From Archangium_A sp035910535 (GTDB lineage: Bacteria; Myxococcota; Myxococcia; Myxococcales; Myxococcaceae), in NCBI GenBank assembly GCA_035910535.1, contig JAMHXF010000083.1:62001-126000 (forward strand): 64,000 nt of DNA, given 5' to 3'. Positions 53,844 to 62,179 of the stretch are shown here, piece by piece. Each line of letters starts with the position of its first letter. Position 1 is the stretch's first letter. The notes under the pieces are model-generated. The model was not told the DNA's origin, made no database searches, and saw only the letters and a list, made by a program, of their open reading frames with translations. The position numbers were made by a program, and so were the translations under genes.

Positions 53844-54698
53844 TCACGCGGGCTTCGTCGCGATGAGCTGAATCTCGCGCCGCCAGTGCGTCGCCTTCGC
53901 GAACGTCGTCCACACCTTGAGGCCGGCGACGCGCAGGTATTCCCACGGCGCCGCTGCGCCCTTCGCCAACCGCCGTCGCAACATCGCCTTGTCGTCGGAG
54001 ACCACCGAAAGCCCCGCCCCTTCGAGCCCGCCGCGCAGCGTCTTCACGTCGTAATAGACATGGTGCTGCCACCCGAGCTGCCGCGGCTGGAAGTAGCGAC
54101 CGGTTTGCTTGCGCAGGTGCAGTTGCCAGTGCGCCGCGTCGGGCACGATGACGAACGCGACGCCGCCGGGCTTGAGTACGCGCGCGAGCTCCGACAAGCC
54201 CAGCTTCGGCACCGGCACGTGCTCGAGCGTGTGCTTCGCGGTGACGACGTCGAAGCTGCCGTCACGAAACGGGAGGTGCGTGAGTGACGCGGCCGCCGTC
54301 GCGAACCCACGCTCGTGGCCCAGCTTCGCCGCGTACGCCGCGTAGTCGATGCCGGTGGCCTGCAGCCCGAGCGACTTGCCTGCCTCGAGCACGTAGCCAG
54401 CGCTCGAGCCGACGTCGAGCAACGAGCGCGCGTGCGGCGCGAACTCCAGACACATGAGCAGCTGCCGTCGGCACTTGGCGACGCGGTGGTTCCAGCGCTT
54501 GAGGTACTGCGCGCCGCCGTTGATGAAGTAGTCGCCGTCGTACGCCTTCGACAACGACGCGCGGAGCTCCGGCGCTTCGTGCGACTTGTAGATGAGGCCG
54601 CACGCGCCACACGTCACGAAGCGCAGCTGTGGGAAGGCCGCGTGCTCGCGCGCGTCGGCAGCACCGCACAGCGGGCACGTTGAAAAAAAAGCCTGCAC
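53844..54698 (-). CDS. Class I SAM-dependent methyltransferase with zinc-ribbon N-terminus
   Basis: A 284-aa protein starting with GTG. An N-terminal CPLCG...CGACGL zinc ribbon (~8-34) precedes a Rossmann methyltransferase: LLDVGSSAGYVLEAGKSLG (motif I, ~93-111), TGIDYA (motif post I), LPFRDGSFDVVTAKHTLEHVP (~142-162) and LKPGGVAFVIVPD. This layout is common among sugar or small-molecule methyltransferases of glycan clusters (Methyltransf_11/23-like). Together with the GT87-like and TIGR04371-like genes nearby it supports a glycan-modification locus. A 213-bp gap separates it from the other methyltransferase; nothing was seen there. Confidence 0.8.
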   Translation of the reverse strand: MQAFFSTCPLCGAADAREHAAFPQLRFVTCGACGLIYKSHEAPELRASLSKAYDGDYFINGGAQYLKRWNHRVAKCRRQLLMCLEFAPHARSLLDVGSSAGYVLEAGKSLGLQATGIDYAAYAAKLGHERGFATAAASLTHLPFRDGSFDVVTAKHTLEHVPVPKLGLSELARVLKPGGVAFVIVPDAAHWQLHLRKQTGRYFQPRQLGWQHHVYYDVKTLRGGLEGAGLSVVSDDKAMLRRRLAKGAAAPWEYLRVAGLKVWTTFAKATHWRREIQLIATKPA

Positions 54699-54746
54699 GA
54701 AACACCTCGCCCTGACTCCGCCCGCGGCCGGCGACGTCGCTTCGAA

Positions 54747-55952
54747 CTACGTCGACAACGCTTCGACCAGCCGCGGCACGTCGGCCGCTGCGGTGCTGCA
54801 CAAGGCGACGCGCAGCGCGCCCTTCTGCGGCACTACGTACACCCCTTTGCTCTTCATCTTTTCGGCCTGCGCTTCGGCGCTGTCGTGGAACACCGTGACG
54901 AAGAAGCCGCCTTCGTAGCGCGGGTACTTGAGGCCCTTCGGCTGCGCGGCTGCGTTGAAGGCCGTCACGCGGTCTTGCAGCAGTTGCTTGTACGTCTCGC
55001 GCTCGGCATCGCACGCGGCCTTGAGCGTGGCGTCGGTGAGCAGCCTGGTGACCGCCGTCAGGCCTCCGCGGACGCAGTTGCTCCACGTGCCACGGCACGC
55101 GTACGCGAGCGCGGCCTGCGTGGCGTTGCGGTCTTTGTCGTCGACCTCACACGCGATGAGCGCGCCGATTCGCAGGCCGTAGTGGGTGAATGACTTGCTG
55201 CCGCTCCATGCGAAGAGCAGGCCCGTCTTGCCCAGCAGCGGCGCGAGCTCGGTCATGAAGCCACGAATGTCGCCGGTGCCCGCGTAGAGCCAATACGCCA
55301 TGTCGACCAGCAGCGTGACGGGTTGGTCGGCGTGCTTGAGCAGCACCTCGACGACCTGCCGCCACTCGGCGCGCGTCATCGAGTAGCCCGTGGGGTTGTT
55401 GCACGGGTCGTTGAGGAAGATGAGCGCGCGGCCCTGCGTCGCGAGGTGCTCGGTCAGCTTCGCGTCGAGCGCGGCGACGTCGAGCTGGCCCGCGTCGGTG
55501 AACATGCGGAAGGTGTCGAGCCCGCGCTCGTGTTCTTCGCAGAGCGTCTGGTACGGGCCCCAGAAGAACGAAGGCGTCAGCAGCTTCTGGCCTGACTGCA
55601 GGTAGTTCATCAGCGCGTGGCGCAGCGCGCCCGTGCCGCCGGGAGTCGCCACCGCCGTCGCCGCGGCCTTGAGCTGTGCGTGGCCGAAGAACGTGTCGTC
55701 GATGACGGCCTGATTGAACGTCGGCGTGCCGGGGATCGGCGCGTAGGCGGCCCACTCGTTCGCGGGCACTTCGCGCAGCGTGTCGGTCACCGTCTTGAGA
55801 ATCGACAGCGAGCCGTCGTCGTTCATCAACGAGCCGATGGTGGCGTTGATGATGGATTCACCGGCCTGCTTGCGGCGAATGGCCTCGGCGTTGAGCGCGA
55901 AGATGACGTCTTTGTCGGGGCGGGTCTGGCGAGCGGGAATGAGGTGCAACAT
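54747..55952 (-). CDS. PLP-dependent aminotransferase, class I/II
   Basis: A 401-aa fold-type I enzyme. Key residues: NPTG turn after N186 (DPCNNPTGYS), D217 and Y220 (LLVDMAYW) for the pyridine ring, Schiff-base K253 in WSGSKSFTHYGLRIG and R261. An N-terminal INATIGSLMNDDG motif and GGTGALRHALMNYL fit the aspartate/tyrosine aminotransferase (Aminotran_1_2) family. Reaction: transfer of an amino group, probably between an aromatic or acidic amino acid and 2-oxoglutarate; the substrate cannot be given. Length normal. It is divergent from the protease at 56075. Confidence 0.9.
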   Translation of the reverse strand: MLHLIPARQTRPDKDVIFALNAEAIRRKQAGESIINATIGSLMNDDGSLSILKTVTDTLREVPANEWAAYAPIPGTPTFNQAVIDDTFFGHAQLKAAATAVATPGGTGALRHALMNYLQSGQKLLTPSFFWGPYQTLCEEHERGLDTFRMFTDAGQLDVAALDAKLTEHLATQGRALIFLNDPCNNPTGYSMTRAEWRQVVEVLLKHADQPVTLLVDMAYWLYAGTGDIRGFMTELAPLLGKTGLLFAWSGSKSFTHYGLRIGALIACEVDDKDRNATQAALAYACRGTWSNCVRGGLTAVTRLLTDATLKAACDAERETYKQLLQDRVTAFNAAAQPKGLKYPRYEGGFFVTVFHDSAEAQAEKMKSKGVYVVPQKGALRVALCSTAAADVPRLVEALST

Positions 55953-56074
55953 TGCGCGCGTATTGCCTCAGCTCCGGGTCGAACGCTCACTTTTCTTTGA
56001 ACGCGCAAGTCACTACAGAGCATCACCTCGGAACGAGTCAGGCGTGGCCGCGTCTGGGTCGTCATGGAGTCTTC

Positions 56075-57892
56075 ATGAAGTCACGTTTCGTCATCGCCGC
56101 GCTCGCCTGCTTCGTCGTCGCGTGTGAGCCCTCCCGCGCTCCCGTCGAGCTGAACGACGTCGGGATCCGCTCGGTGCAGCAGGAAATCCAGGGCGGCACC
56201 GTCGACACCACGTCGACCAACGTCATCGGCATGTTGATCAACAGCAGCGAAGGCGTGGGCGGTTGCACCGGCTCGCTCATCGCTCCGAACCTGGTGTTGA
56301 CCGCGCGGCATTGCGTCGCCCCGATGGTCGCCAGCCTGCAGACGTGTTCGTCGCAGCCCTTCGGCGCGACGTATGGCCTGGCGAACTTCAGGCTCACCAC
56401 GCTGCACAACGGCCCGGCGAACATCACCTCGTGGCCGAACGTGAACAACACGACGTGGTTCGGCGCGGCGGCCATCATTCTGCCCACCTCGCCCGGCAAT
56501 ACGATTTGTGGTGGTGACATCGCGTTGATCCGCCTCACCGACAACGTGCCCGGGGTGTGCCCGTTGGTGCCGCGCGTCGACACGGCGGTGAATGACGGTG
56601 AGGGCTACACGGCCGTGGGCTTCGGTCGCCTCGGCCCGACGTCGAACTCCAGCGGCACGCGCTACACGGTCGGCGGCATGTCGGTGCTGTGTGACGGCAG
56701 CTGCGACCCGGGCGGCATGAGCGCCACGCTGGAATGGATTGGCGGCGCGTCGACCGCGAAGGGCACCTGCCAGGGCGACAGCGGCGGGCCGTCGCTCGAC
56801 TCGCTGCGGCGGGTGACGGGCGTCGTCTCGCGGGGGCCACAGGGCTCGTGCAATGAGACGGTGTACGGCTCGGTGTTCGGTCACGCCGCGTGGATCAAAG
56901 CGCAGGCCGCCGCTGCGGCGACGGTCGGTGGCTACACCGCGGCGGGTTGGGTGACGGGCGGCTCGACGACCATCAACCCGTGCGCGCCGAACGACGGCGG
57001 CTCGGGCGGCGGTGCAGGCGGCGGCGGCGGCAACGTTCCGACGGGCGGTGGTGGCGGCTCGATGTCGGAGTGCCCCAGCGGCCAGTACTGCGCCGAGGTC
57101 GCGACCAGCGCGTCGGCGTGCATCACGACCTCCAACGCGATTCCTCCTTCGGCGCCGTCTTGTTCGATGACGGTCGGTTGCCCCACGGGGCTCACGTGCT
57201 TCGGCACCTCGGCGACGGCCGGCGTGTGCCTGCAGGTCTGCGCGAATGGGGTGCCCATTGGCGGTGGCGGCGGCAGCGCGACGGGCGGCGGCGGTGGTGG
57301 CATGACCGGCTCCTGCCCGAGCGGCGAGCAGTGCATCGATGGCACCGGCGCCGGCAACTTCATCTGCGTGACGACGTCGAACGGAATTCCGCCGAGCGCG
57401 CCGAGCTGCACGGGCACCGGAGCGTGCCCGACGGGGTTCAATTGCTTCGGGCTCGGGCAGGGCTCGAATGAAGCGGTGTGTCTGCGTGACTGTGGCGGCA
57501 CGCCCGTGGGCGGCGGCAGCGGGGGCGGAGTTCCTGTCGGTGGTGGCTCGCCTCCGGTCGGCGGCGGAGCTCCTGTCGGTGGTGGTTCACCTCCGGTCGG
57601 CGGCGGAGTCCCCGTCGGTGGTGGTGCGCCGGTTGGCGGTGGCAGTGGTGGAGGAACCGCTCCGGTCGGAGGTGGCACCGAGAACCCCGATGGTGGCGCT
57701 GGTGGTGGCACGGCGAACGTGGGCGGCGGGAACGGAGGCAATGGTGGCAACGGCGGCTTCGGCGGCGGCTTCATCTTCCCCCCGCTGCCGGAGAAGCCGA
57801 AGACGAGCGGCTGCAGCTGCAACACGGTCGACCCGTCGTTCCTGGCGCTCGGGCTGTTGGGCCTGCTGCGCCGACGTCGCGGCACTCGCTGA
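56075..57892 (+). CDS. Secreted trypsin-like serine protease with Gly-rich repeats and MYXO-CTERM tail
   Basis: A 605-aa protein; ATG at 56075 gives a lipoprotein-type leader (CFVVAC), although a C-terminal sorting tag is also present. The S1A domain (~38-300) has an IQGG processing site, H79 (TARHC), D148 (GGDIALIRL) and S236 (GDSGGP). After it come two Cys modules (CPSGQYCAEV..., CPSGEQCIDG...) each followed by ~PTG(L/F).CFG, separated by long Gly/Pro-Val repeats (VGGGSPPVGGG and similar). The last ~30 residues, SGCSCNTVDPSFLALGLLGLLRRRRG, are a MYXO-CTERM tag (Cys, hydrophobic, Arg cluster). Likely sorted to the cell surface or released; predation or nutrient digestion is an inference. Confidence 0.9.
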   Translation: MKSRFVIAALACFVVACEPSRAPVELNDVGIRSVQQEIQGGTVDTTSTNVIGMLINSSEGVGGCTGSLIAPNLVLTARHCVAPMVASLQTCSSQPFGATYGLANFRLTTLHNGPANITSWPNVNNTTWFGAAAIILPTSPGNTICGGDIALIRLTDNVPGVCPLVPRVDTAVNDGEGYTAVGFGRLGPTSNSSGTRYTVGGMSVLCDGSCDPGGMSATLEWIGGASTAKGTCQGDSGGPSLDSLRRVTGVVSRGPQGSCNETVYGSVFGHAAWIKAQAAAAATVGGYTAAGWVTGGSTTINPCAPNDGGSGGGAGGGGGNVPTGGGGGSMSECPSGQYCAEVATSASACITTSNAIPPSAPSCSMTVGCPTGLTCFGTSATAGVCLQVCANGVPIGGGGGSATGGGGGGMTGSCPSGEQCIDGTGAGNFICVTTSNGIPPSAPSCTGTGACPTGFNCFGLGQGSNEAVCLRDCGGTPVGGGSGGGVPVGGGSPPVGGGAPVGGGSPPVGGGVPVGGGAPVGGGSGGGTAPVGGGTENPDGGAGGGTANVGGGNGGNGGNGGFGGGFIFPPLPEKPKTSGCSCNTVDPSFLALGLLGLLRRRRGTR

Positions 57893-57901
57893 GCGACCTC
57901 C

Positions 57902-58810
57902 GTGAACCCGCGAAAGCTCGTCTCCGCATGGGCCCTGCTGTTCGCCTGCCTCGCCGGTCCTGCGTTCGCGCAGAAGCCTGCCGGCGTGGGAGCGTCGCTG
58001 CGGTTCACGCCCGTCGCCGGTGACGAAGCGCTGCAAGCGTTCGCTGCAGACCTCGGCAAGAGCCCACAGGAGCGGCAGCAGTTGGTGCAGGCGCTCGCTG
58101 CGTCGAAGACGGCGCTGTTCGAGAAGCCCTACGCCGCCAGAGGCTGGAAGAACAACGTCGCCGGCGCGTACGTCTTCTTCGTCAGCAGCGTCACCCTGGT
58201 GTGGACGGACGGTGCTGCTGACTCCGCCGCGCAAGACAAGCTGTTCGCCGAGTTCAGCGCGCGGTTGGCGCCGTCGCTGACCGACGTACCGAACAAAGAC
58301 AAGGCCGCGCTGTACGACACGCTGCTGGCCAGCGCGTTGCTCCCGGTGCTCCTCCACGTCGACGGCAAGCAGCAGAAGAGCCAGGCCCAGCTCGAACAGG
58401 CGCGCACGCTCGTGGCTGAGTACAGCCGCAAGCTCATGCACGCCGAGCCGCAGGAGGTGGCGGCGATGCTCACGGGCACATCGGGCAAGCGTGGCGACGC
58501 ACCGTCGAGTGGCGGTGGCGCAGGTCGCTTCGACGGCCGTTGGGAGTGTGTGACGTACAGAAACCGCCTCGTGTCGGGCGCGGGAGGGACCTCAATGACG
58601 ATGCTCGACATCAACCCGGGCGTCAGCTTCGTGGTCGTCGGCAACCGCTTCACCACCTCCGGCGGCGGCGGCACGGTGTCGTTCTCGGGGAACACCGTGA
58701 CGTTCTCCGGCACCGACATGAACGGTTGGGTCGGAACGCTTCTCAACGAGGGCAACAGCCTGACGTTCAGCAGCGCCAACAAGGAAAAGTGCGACCTGAA
58801 ACGCCGTTGA
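57902..58810 (+). CDS. Secreted DUF6683-like protein
   Basis: A 302-aa protein starting with GTG. Signal peptide cleaved around PAFAQ. The helical central domain (~35-190) with NNVAGAYVFF....TLVW, DKAALYDTLLASALLPVLLHVDGKQQ and ARTLVAEYSRKLM resembles the DUF6683 family as I recall it. The C-terminus (~200-302) is a beta-strand region rich in Gly/Thr (GGGGTVSFSGNTVTFSGTD) ending KCDLKRR. It is 9 bp downstream of the protease, so the two are probably one transcript. No catalytic residues seen. Confidence 0.6.
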   Translation: MNPRKLVSAWALLFACLAGPAFAQKPAGVGASLRFTPVAGDEALQAFAADLGKSPQERQQLVQALAASKTALFEKPYAARGWKNNVAGAYVFFVSSVTLVWTDGAADSAAQDKLFAEFSARLAPSLTDVPNKDKAALYDTLLASALLPVLLHVDGKQQKSQAQLEQARTLVAEYSRKLMHAEPQEVAAMLTGTSGKRGDAPSSGGGAGRFDGRWECVTYRNRLVSGAGGTSMTMLDINPGVSFVVVGNRFTTSGGGGTVSFSGNTVTFSGTDMNGWVGTLLNEGNSLTFSSANKEKCDLKRR

Positions 58811-58817
58811 TCAGCAC

Positions 58818-60035
58818 TCAACGGGTGAACTTCACGCACCCGCGCAGCACGTTCGACGGCTCCTTCTCGCAGAACTGCTCGAACGTCGCGAGGAACCCGC
58901 TGAGCTGCCCACCCGCGTTGAACGCGAGCTGATGAACCTCGAAGCGGCCGCTGGCTTGATTGCAGCCGCGGCCTGAGCCCGTGACGCTCAGGCCTGCACT
59001 CTGGGGCGACATGAACGGATACCGCTCTGCGGTCGGGTACACCTGCACCGCGAGTGGCCCCGTGCCAGCGGGCGCCGCGAACTCCGTGCGCCAGTTCGAG
59101 CCTTGCGCGCTCAGCGCCGGGTCAATCGTGATGCTGACGACCGCCGGCATTCCGTTCGCCAGGGTGTTGAACGTTCCGTTCGTCACCAACTGCGTGCCCG
59201 TGAAGACGTAGCCCATGCCGTCGAAGAACAGCGCGTTGGGGTGCGAGTCACACGGCGCGGTGCTGCCCACGCCGCTGGGCGCGACGAGCGTGAAGGGCTG
59301 TGACTCGGCGAGCACCTGCTGCAGGTTCGAGCCGAGCCGCAGCTCGACCGTCGCAGGCCCCGCACACTGCGCGTTCGCGGCAGAACTGCACGGCGTGAAC
59401 CAGGTCGACGAGCCGAGCTCTCCGAGCATGAGCGACGGCATCACGAGGCTCCCGGCGCTCGGGCGACTCAGCGTGAGCACCACGACGTCAGTCGCAGGCT
59501 GCCCATTGGGCAGGCGCCCGAGCGCGAGCACCGGAATCTTCGTGTAGCCGTCGGCGGGGACCTGCGTCGCGCCCACGCGCACCTCGTACCAACCGCTCCC
59601 CGGCGTCGTCGGCACGCAGCTCGAGCCTTGAAGCATGGTGCCCGCGCCGCACGACAAGCCCCCTGTCGTGACGCACTGCGAGCCGCTGAGCGTCGTGCCC
59701 GCGCCGCAGGTGATGGCGCCGACGGTGACACACTGCGTGCCCTGCTGCGCGGTGCCCGGGCCGCAGCTCAGCGCCGCGACGCACACGCCGGCCTGCTCGA
59801 CGGTGCCGACGCCACACGTGAGGCCCGTCGAAGGCACACCCACCGCAGAACCTGCGACGCAGGTCGAGCCCTCGAGCCGCGTGCCGGGGCCGCACCGGAG
59901 CCCCGTGGTGGTGTCCGCGAAGCACTGGTCGCCTTCGAGGTGGGTGCCGGGGCCGCAGCGGCCGAAGCCCGCCTCGTTGACCGGCTCGAGACCGCACCCC
60001 GCGAAGACAGCCAACACCAACCACGCTCGGTTCAT
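58818..60035 (-). CDS. Lipoprotein with CGxGT Cys-repeat stalk
   Basis: A 405-aa protein. ATG at 60035 gives MNRAWLVLAVFAGC, a lipoprotein leader. Residues ~25-150 are six short Cys repeats of consensus (R/T/S)CG.GT..(E/Q)(G).(Q/T)C, for example RCGPGTHLEGDQC, RCGPGTRLEGSTC, TCGVGTVEQAGVC, SCGPGTAQQGTQC, TCGAGTTLSGSQC and SCGAGTMLQGSSC. The C-terminal ~240 residues form a beta-rich domain (GSGWYEVRVGATQVPADGYTKIPVLALG..., FDGMGYVFTG, LSGFLATFEQFC) with no identified family. The upstream 180 codons of open frame are antisense shadow. Convergent with the DUF6683-like gene. Confidence 0.75.
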   Translation of the reverse strand: MNRAWLVLAVFAGCGLEPVNEAGFGRCGPGTHLEGDQCFADTTTGLRCGPGTRLEGSTCVAGSAVGVPSTGLTCGVGTVEQAGVCVAALSCGPGTAQQGTQCVTVGAITCGAGTTLSGSQCVTTGGLSCGAGTMLQGSSCVPTTPGSGWYEVRVGATQVPADGYTKIPVLALGRLPNGQPATDVVVLTLSRPSAGSLVMPSLMLGELGSSTWFTPCSSAANAQCAGPATVELRLGSNLQQVLAESQPFTLVAPSGVGSTAPCDSHPNALFFDGMGYVFTGTQLVTNGTFNTLANGMPAVVSITIDPALSAQGSNWRTEFAAPAGTGPLAVQVYPTAERYPFMSPQSAGLSVTGSGRGCNQASGRFEVHQLAFNAGGQLSGFLATFEQFCEKEPSNVLRGCVKFTR

Positions 60036-60058
60036 GGCGTGGTTTCTAGCGCAGCTGA

Positions 60059-61480
60059 TCAGCCGCGTTTGAACAGCACGCTCGGCTTCTTGCTCATGCC
60101 GACGACCGCCGCCGTCTTCACCGCCGACTCGAACTGCCACGGCAGGTCGTACACGCCGCCGTGAATCTGCTCGGTGCGCACGGCCTTCGCGCGACCCAGC
60201 GCACCACCATGCGCGCTCGCCGCCGCGCCGGGGGCTTCGGGGTTGAGCAGGTCGTGCAGCATCAACAACCCGCTCACCGCGCGCGTCAGGGCCGGCTCGA
60301 AGATGCGCACACCGAACGACGGCGCGCCCTGAAACGCGATTTGAAACAGCGGGTGCGAGAGCGAGCGCGTATTCGTGATGCCCGCCACGTTCGCCGACAA
60401 CGTCACCGGCGCGTCGTGCAGCCCGTCGATGGCCAGCGACTCTGCCGCGATGATTTTCGTGAGGTACTGCGCCGCCTGGTACCCCGCGCCCTGCAGCGAA
60501 ATCACGCCGCGCGCGACGTTGCCGTACGACCCCGGCGCCTTCAGCGCACCCGTCGCCGCCGCGCCGCGCATCCACCACTTCGGCGAGCGCCGCACGGCCT
60601 CCGCGGCCTTCGTGTCTTCCGGCTGCATTTCACCCGGCGACGTCGGCGAGATGAACATCGACACCGACTTCACCACCGACGGCCCGAGCGAGCGCACCAG
60701 CGCGTCCATCACGCCGGCCAGGCGCAGCTCACGGCTCGCACCCGGCGCGTAGGCGAACAAGCCCACGTGCACCGGCCCGTCCTTCGCGAACTCGCGCAGC
60801 GCCGCGGCCACCGCGAGCGGGTTGCTCAGCAGGTCGTCTCCACCCTTCGTGGCGATGATTCGACCTGCGCCGGCGTGGTTCGTCGGCGGCTTCACGTCGA
60901 CCCACCGCACCGTCGCGCCAGCCGCGAGCAGCGAGGCCACCGGTGACAGCTCCGCGTTCGCGCCGAGCAACGCGAAGCGCTCACCCGACAAGTCGAGCTT
61001 CCCGCCCTGTTTTTCGGCGTGCTCCACCAGCCAGCGCAACCCGCGCGCGGCAGCGTCAGTCAGGTGATGCGCGGTCTGCAGCACGTCGACCGCCTCGAGC
61101 ACCTCGCGGCCTCTGTAGATTCTGTCGTCGAGCGGCACCTCAGGCCGCCAGCCTGCCGCGCCCTTCGCCTCGTGCGTCTCGGTCGGAGGCGCCGCCACCA
61201 CCTCAGTCAGCGCGTCACGCAGCGGCGTCACCACGCCGCCGGTCGACAGGCCCAACGAAGTCTGCGTGGCCGTCTGCAGGTGCCGTGCAATCTCCACGCG
61301 CTTGCTGCTCCCGATGCGCGCCGCTTCGAAGCGGCACACCGCGTCTCCGTAGCCGGCTTTGAAGGCCTTGCTGCTCGAGGGCAGCTGCGCTCCGTTCAGC
61401 TCGGTGGGGAATGCACCCACCGCCTCGCGCAAGACGCGATGGAAGAACGACGAACCGGTCTCACCATTGGCGAGCACCAC
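60059..61480 (-). CDS. Conserved Rossmann-like protein divergent from the ChrR/ECF pair
   Basis: A 473-aa soluble protein. The N-terminal ~150 residues are helical. Residues ~165-300 look like a nucleotide-binding Rossmann fold (FALLGANAELSPVASLLAAGATVRWVDVKPP, with a G-A-N-A rather than G-x-G-x-x-G turn). A C-terminal region (~330-473) carries LQGAGYQAAQYLTKIIAAESLAIDG. I do not recognise a named family. Start is uncertain: GTG codons at 61480, 61477 and 61501 are all possible. Its location, divergent from a ChrR-type anti-sigma factor with an ~80-bp shared spacer, suggests it belongs to the stress regulon. Confidence 0.6.
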   Translation of the reverse strand: MVLANGETGSSFFHRVLREAVGAFPTELNGAQLPSSSKAFKAGYGDAVCRFEAARIGSSKRVEIARHLQTATQTSLGLSTGGVVTPLRDALTEVVAAPPTETHEAKGAAGWRPEVPLDDRIYRGREVLEAVDVLQTAHHLTDAAARGLRWLVEHAEKQGGKLDLSGERFALLGANAELSPVASLLAAGATVRWVDVKPPTNHAGAGRIIATKGGDDLLSNPLAVAAALREFAKDGPVHVGLFAYAPGASRELRLAGVMDALVRSLGPSVVKSVSMFISPTSPGEMQPEDTKAAEAVRRSPKWWMRGAAATGALKAPGSYGNVARGVISLQGAGYQAAQYLTKIIAAESLAIDGLHDAPVTLSANVAGITNTRSLSHPLFQIAFQGAPSFGVRIFEPALTRAVSGLLMLHDLLNPEAPGAAASAHGGALGRAKAVRTEQIHGGVYDLPWQFESAVKTAAVVGMSKKPSVLFKRG

Positions 61481-61561
61481 ACCCTCTGTAGGAGTCGTCA
61501 CGCGCGCGGCGTTACCAGACAAAAATCCGTCGCGCAGAAATGGTACGTAAGGGTCCTGTCG

Positions 61562-62167
61562 ATGCCGAATGACGCCCACGACCAGCTGCTGGAGTTGATG
61601 TCGGGTGAAGCCACCGGCGCTGCGCTGCACGAGGCCATCGAGCATGTGCGCACGTGCGCCGACTGCCGCGCCGCGCAGGAAAAGTTGGGGAGAGCGCTCG
61701 ACATGCTGCACGCGCAACCAGCGTCGTCGGTGCCGACCGGAGCAGGGGAGCGCTTGTTGGCGCGCGCGCGTCAGGGGCGCCTCGCGTACTTCACCGACCA
61801 GGTGGCCCAGCTCTTCGACCTGTCGACGACGGACGCGGCTGAGCTGCTCCGCCGCGCGCAAGCGAACGAGGGGTGGGAAGCGGGCCCCGATGTCGGCGTG
61901 GAGATCATGCCGGTGAATGCGGGCCCGAAGGTCAGCGAGTGCATCACCGCGTTGGTGCGCGTCGCCCCCGGCGCAACTTTTCCGTGGCACCCACACCTCG
62001 GCCCTGAGACGGTCATGGTGTTGGAAGGCGGCTTCCGCGACTCGCAGGGTGTCGAGGTGTGGCGCGGTGAGGTGCAGCAGATGCCCGGAGACACGGAGCA
62101 CGACTTCGTGGCTTTCGAGGGAGTCGGTTGTGTGTGCGCAGCGGTGAATGCACTGATGCCCGGTTGA
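61562..62167 (+). CDS. chrR: ChrR-type anti-sigma factor with cupin domain
   Basis: A 201-aa protein. The N-terminal anti-sigma domain has the HHCC zinc ligand set, H6, H28, C32 and C35 (HVRTCADC), matching Rhodobacter ChrR. The C-terminal cupin (~110-190) has the second metal set H143, H145, E149 (WHPHLGPE) and H180 (TEHDF). ChrR holds the RpoE-type ECF11 sigma and releases it on singlet oxygen or organic peroxide. ATG 61562 is used; the long upstream frame is shadow. It lies 9 bp before the sigma factor start, the reverse of the usual rpoE-chrR order. Symbol is by ligand pattern. Confidence 0.85.
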   Translation: MPNDAHDQLLELMSGEATGAALHEAIEHVRTCADCRAAQEKLGRALDMLHAQPASSVPTGAGERLLARARQGRLAYFTDQVAQLFDLSTTDAAELLRRAQANEGWEAGPDVGVEIMPVNAGPKVSECITALVRVAPGATFPWHPHLGPETVMVLEGGFRDSQGVEVWRGEVQQMPGDTEHDFVAFEGVGCVCAAVNALMPG

Positions 62168-62179
62168 GGAAACGGCCTG
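62167..62179 (+). promoter_or_regulatory. Ribosome site and CTG start of the ECF sigma gene
   Basis: AGGA at 62167-62170, starting on the last base of the ChrR stop, precedes CTG at 62177 by 6 bp. No ATG, GTG or TTG is in frame between the stop and TTG 62237, which would remove part of sigma region 2. Confidence 0.6.

Noticed and set aside
61523..61553. ECF11-like promoter (AAATCC-19-TAAGGG) before chrR
   Set aside because: Only a partial -35 match, and the -10 lies 8 bp from the ATG, so it is too weak to call.
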